Position numbers and translations under genes: made by a program. Shown here one piece after another: positions 61,583 to 64,000 of a stretch of 64,000 nt of DNA. The DNA lies in NCBI RefSeq assembly GCF_001424705.1, contig NZ_LMRA01000001.1:89608-153607 (forward strand). The letters are read 5' to 3'. Origin of the DNA: Methylobacterium sp. Leaf465 (GTDB taxonomy: Bacteria > Pseudomonadota > Alphaproteobacteria > Rhizobiales > Beijerinckiaceae). Numbering within the stretch: the first letter of the stretch is position 1; each line of letters begins with the position of its first letter. The notes under the pieces are model-generated. The model searched no databases, was not told the DNA's origin, and saw only the letters and a program-made list of their open reading frames with translations.

Positions 61583-62641
61583 TCACTCCACTATGAGCCG
61601 CGGATCGAGTTCGCTTAATTCAACGATGCGATCAAATTCGTGCTCAGAGATCTTGCGGAAATCCCACCGCGGGGACTCGGAAATGCCTACGTCGTCCAAT
61701 AATACTTCCCGATTGGGCCGCCGAGGTAAGGCTGCGTTATAAGTCATTTTCACGGCGTAAAGCCTCTTAGCTCTATCTCGATACCAGTCGCGAAGCTCAG
61801 CTTCAGGAAAGACGCTGTGCGGAAGAGCAAAATCTACGAAGTCCTGTTCATTCGCGAAATCTGCGCGGGAGTGGGACTCTTCAACAACGCAGATTGAAGT
61901 TGCTACAGACCTAAAGCGCGCTCGACCTGGTATATCAGTAGTTCTGTATATAACAACTATGTCACCGCGTCGAAGGCGCGTGAGAACCATCTTAGCGATA
62001 TATACTTTATGAATAGTATTAGTATGAGAAACATCTTCTACAATATGACCCACTTCCGTTCTCAAAATTGAGTCTGGAAATAAATTGGTATGATAATCAG
62101 GGTAGATAGCCAGCAGGTAAATCCGGCTTGGATTGCGTCGTATAAGTGGATATAAATCTAAGCCATCACGCGCGTGATCGACTAGAGATCGAACAAAGAC
62201 TGCTTCTCTACCATTATCTGTCGTTTTATATCCATGTAGTATAAATCCATAACGTTCGAACAGTCTAATGAGCCCAGCATGCTCCTCAAAGACTGTAACG
62301 TAAATTTCCTCGGCCTCAGAAGCTACTGCATGATCAAATATCTTCTTGATCACTCTCTCACCCAGCTTTGTGCCATGGGCGAGAATTTTCAGAGTTCCAA
62401 CTTTAACGCGTTTGAGTGCTGGCAAAGCAGGCTCAATGTCTTCAATTACGTCTTCTTCAATTTTTAAATAAATAAATCCTCGTAGTTGTCCCGTCATATC
62501 GTCGTCTACGACGTATACTGGTTCCGCAGCCTTACGCGCGAACCAATCCGAAAATTCGTTGTATTGCGCTTTCAAGCTATCAAAAAAAGGGTCTGCTAGG
62601 TTTACATCTCCGAAGGTGGTCAGTCGCAAAGAACCTGGCAT
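61583..62641 (-). CDS. GNAT acetyltransferase fused to a PUA/ASCH-like domain
   Basis: The 352-residue protein has two parts. Residues about 1-155 look like a GNAT fold: VYVVDDDMTGQLRGFIYLK, LKILAHGTKLGERVIKKIFDHA with a degenerate acetyl-CoA loop, EEIYVTVFEEHAGLIRLFERYGF. Residues about 165-345 resemble a PUA/ASCH/EVE-like barrel: SRIYLLAIYPDY, HKVYIAKMVLTRLRRGDIVVIYR, then a PRWDFRKISEHEFDRI end. PUA-like domains often bind RNA or modified bases. The combination next to an ASCH gene suggests a nucleic-acid or nucleoside acetylation module. It is AT-rich and probably horizontally acquired. No closer homologue can be named by eye. Confidence 0.7.
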   Translation of the reverse strand: MPGSLRLTTFGDVNLADPFFDSLKAQYNEFSDWFARKAAEPVYVVDDDMTGQLRGFIYLKIEEDVIEDIEPALPALKRVKVGTLKILAHGTKLGERVIKKIFDHAVASEAEEIYVTVFEEHAGLIRLFERYGFILHGYKTTDNGREAVFVRSLVDHARDGLDLYPLIRRNPSRIYLLAIYPDYHTNLFPDSILRTEVGHIVEDVSHTNTIHKVYIAKMVLTRLRRGDIVVIYRTTDIPGRARFRSVATSICVVEESHSRADFANEQDFVDFALPHSVFPEAELRDWYRDRAKRLYAVKMTYNAALPRRPNREVLLDDVGISESPRWDFRKISEHEFDRIVELSELDPRLIVE

Positions 62642-62675
62642 CTCTACCTCGGCATTCAGGGTAAACCTTCAAATC

Positions 62676-62703
62676 AACTTAGCGAAAATTTTTACATCTG
62701 CAA
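62676..62703 (-). promoter_or_regulatory. Possible promoter of the GNAT-PUA gene
   Basis: On the minus strand, TTGCAG (62698-62703), a 16-base spacer and TAAGTT (62676-62681) lie 35 bases before the ATG. The sequence is AT-rich here. No regulator site is recognised. Confidence 0.35.
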
Positions 62704-62913
62704 GTGGCGTTGATCCAGATTTATCCACCTAAGCGATAGGAAGTGCTGAAAAATTTGGGTGGGTTCCCTCAACCTCATCCCCCGCCTTCGCCACAAAACC
62801 CACCAAGTTCGCGCGCCAAACTGCGCGTCCCGTGCGCCCCCCTCGACTCGGGCGTACGGACTCCCCTAAAAAATCCGGCGGCGGCCGGGGCGGGGACCTG
62901 AGGCCCGAACAGG

Positions 62914-64000
62914 ATGTCCATGTTCTTCCGCAAACGCCCAGATCCGGCGCAGACGCCGGTGCCCTCCGACGAGCCGGCCCTGCCCAACCGGCTCTCGCCG
63001 CGAAGCCCCAGCGAGGCGATCAAGCCCACGGCCGCGCCGCCGCCGCCCGACCGTCCGGTCCGTGAGCGCGGCGGCCTGCTGGCCCGCATCTCCGGCCTGC
63101 TCACCGCCTCCGTGGTGCTGGCCATCGCGGTGATGATCGGCGTGACCCTGTTCGAGCGCCAGACCAAGGAGCCGGGTCCGCTGCCCGCCGACAAGGTCGT
63201 GGTCATCCCGCCCCGCAGCGGCACCACCGAGATCGCCGAGGCGCTCAGCCGCGAGGGCGTCATCACCCACACCGCCCTGTTCGAATGGGCCGCCCGTTTC
63301 TCGGGCAAGGCCCTCAAGGCCGGCGAGTACACCTTCAAGGCCCATGCGAGCATCGGGGAGGCCATCGACACCCTGTCCTCCGGCCGCCAGGTGCAGCACG
63401 CCATCACCTTCCCGGAGGGGCTGACCTCCGAGCAGATCGTGATGCGCCTGAACGACAACGACGTGCTCACCGGCGACGTCAACGAGATCCCGCCCGAGGG
63501 CTCGCTCCTGCCCGACACCTACAAGTTCGAGCGCGGCGCCACCCGGCAGCAGATCGTCAACCTGATGCGCGCCAAGCAGCGCGAGGTGCTGAACCAGATC
63601 TGGCTGCGCCGCTCGGCCGAGATCCCGGTGAAGACGCCGGCCGAAATGGTGACCCTGGCCTCCATCGTGGAGAAGGAGACCGGCCGGGCCGACGAGCGGC
63701 CCCGCGTCGCCGGGGTGTTCGTCAATCGCCTGAACAAGCGCATGAAGCTGCAATCGGACCCCACCATCGTGTACGGGCTGGTGGGCGGGCGCGGCACCCT
63801 CGGGCGCGGCATCCAGCGCGCCGAGATCGAGCGCGCCACTCCCTACAACACCTACGTGATCGAGGGCCTGCCCCCGGGCCCCATCGCCAATCCGGGCCGC
63901 GCCGCCCTGGAGGCCGTGGCCAACCCCTCGCGCACCAAGGACCTGTTCTTCGTGGCCGACGGCACCGGCGGCCACGCCTTCGCCGAGACCCTGGAAGGCC
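62914..64000 (+). CDS. mltG: Endolytic peptidoglycan transglycosylase MltG, truncated by the window end
   Basis: The open frame runs off base 64000 after 362 codons. It starts MSMFFRKRPDPAQTP (ATG 62914; a second ATG at 62920 is possible), followed by a Pro-rich cytoplasmic part and one membrane segment (SGLLTASVVLAIAVMIGVTLF). The YceG-like domain starts at about residue 95. The catalytic Glu lies in the conserved ASIVEKETGRADERPRVAGVF, and LQSDPTIVYGL follows. MltG cleaves nascent glycan strands near the cytoplasmic membrane. The neighbouring fabF is its usual upstream partner in Rhizobiales, but here the AT-rich island lies between them. Confidence 0.95.
   Translation, partial: MSMFFRKRPDPAQTPVPSDEPALPNRLSPRSPSEAIKPTAAPPPPDRPVRERGGLLARISGLLTASVVLAIAVMIGVTLFERQTKEPGPLPADKVVVIPPRSGTTEIAEALSREGVITHTALFEWAARFSGKALKAGEYTFKAHASIGEAIDTLSSGRQVQHAITFPEGLTSEQIVMRLNDNDVLTGDVNEIPPEGSLLPDTYKFERGATRQQIVNLMRAKQREVLNQIWLRRSAEIPVKTPAEMVTLASIVEKETGRADERPRVAGVFVNRLNKRMKLQSDPTIVYGLVGGRGTLGRGIQRAEIERATPYNTYVIEGLPPGPIANPGRAALEAVANPSRTKDLFFVADGTGGHAFAETLEG

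Noticed and set aside
62709-62735. DnaA-box-like TTATCCACC near 62720
   Set aside because: It is a single near-match with no cluster of boxes or replication gene nearby, so no origin is claimed.
60765-62770. Similar short strings ATTTGGTGGG (fabF end) and ATTTGGGTGGG (before mltG) as island direct repeats
   Set aside because: They differ by an inserted base, are short and lie inside coding sequence on one side, so they are not convincing attachment or target-site repeats.

Overview
The window is about 64 kb of high-GC chromosome from a methylotrophic alphaproteobacterium, almost certainly a Methylobacterium/Methylorubrum-type member of the Rhizobiales. The decisive evidence is the uninterrupted serine-cycle cluster sgaA-hprA-mtdA-fch-mtkA-mtkB-ppc-mclA at 33927-44293, in the gene order known from Methylobacterium extorquens. 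Housekeeping blocks typical of Rhizobiales support this: hss/acetyltransferase/ornithine decarboxylase, dapA-smpB, rpoZ-rsh and fabD-fabG-acpP-fabF-mltG. I saw no rRNA, tRNA, insertion sequence, prophage or CRISPR array.

Layout. 1-4 kb: cell-wall transglycosylase, Rid-like protein, SDR epimerase and envelope proteins. 4.1-8.7 kb: homospermidine branch of polyamine synthesis (hss, a TTG-start GNAT, ornithine decarboxylase with a 675-base upstream region). 8.7-12.6 kb: periplasmic glucan protein, GNAT, and a divergent NmrA/HxlR pair with a palindrome between them. 12.6-19.7 kb: glyS/glyQ, an S49 peptidase, a His-rich exported protein, a TrmN6-like methyltransferase and a polyprenyl diphosphate synthase. 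19.7-26.1 kb: GGDEF-EAL protein, ispE, a TPR protein and ETF-ubiquinone oxidoreductase. 26.4-33.3 kb: type-4-like uracil-DNA glycosylase, zinc metallopeptidase, moaB, a SplB-like radical SAM protein behind a perfect alphaproteobacterial LexA box, rnhB, and a glycosyltransferase/phosphohydrolase pair. 33.3-45 kb: serine cycle. 45-51.6 kb: outer-membrane protein, small proteins, CinA-N protein, soluble lytic transglycosylase, dapA, smpB. 52-56 kb: NYN-domain protein, rsh, rpoZ. 56.3-64 kb: Tat-exported beta-carbonic anhydrase, fatty-acid synthesis genes, an AT-rich two-gene island, and mltG running off the end.

How the genes work together. The serine-cycle genes cover C1 entry through methylene-H4F (mtdA, fch), transamination and reduction of serine carbon (sgaA, hprA), PEP carboxylation (ppc), malate activation (mtkAB) and malyl-CoA cleavage to glyoxylate plus acetyl-CoA (mclA). 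Most junctions in the cluster carry a perfect stem-loop, which suggests that one long transcript is punctuated. The fab genes feed lipid synthesis. Three different lytic transglycosylases (MltB-, Slt- and MltG-type) lie in the window.

Most unusual material. (i) An AT-rich island at about 60.8-62.8 kb between fabF and mltG encodes an ASCH-domain protein and a GNAT fused to a PUA/ASCH-like domain, with a nested palindrome beside the first start codon. It is a candidate acquired module of unknown function. (ii) A LexA box overlaps the likely promoter of a radical SAM DNA-photolyase-like gene. (iii) There are several family members with altered key residues: a RidA homologue without the catalytic Arg, a PEP carboxylase ending in GATG instead of QNTG, and a UDG lacking one Fe-S cysteine.
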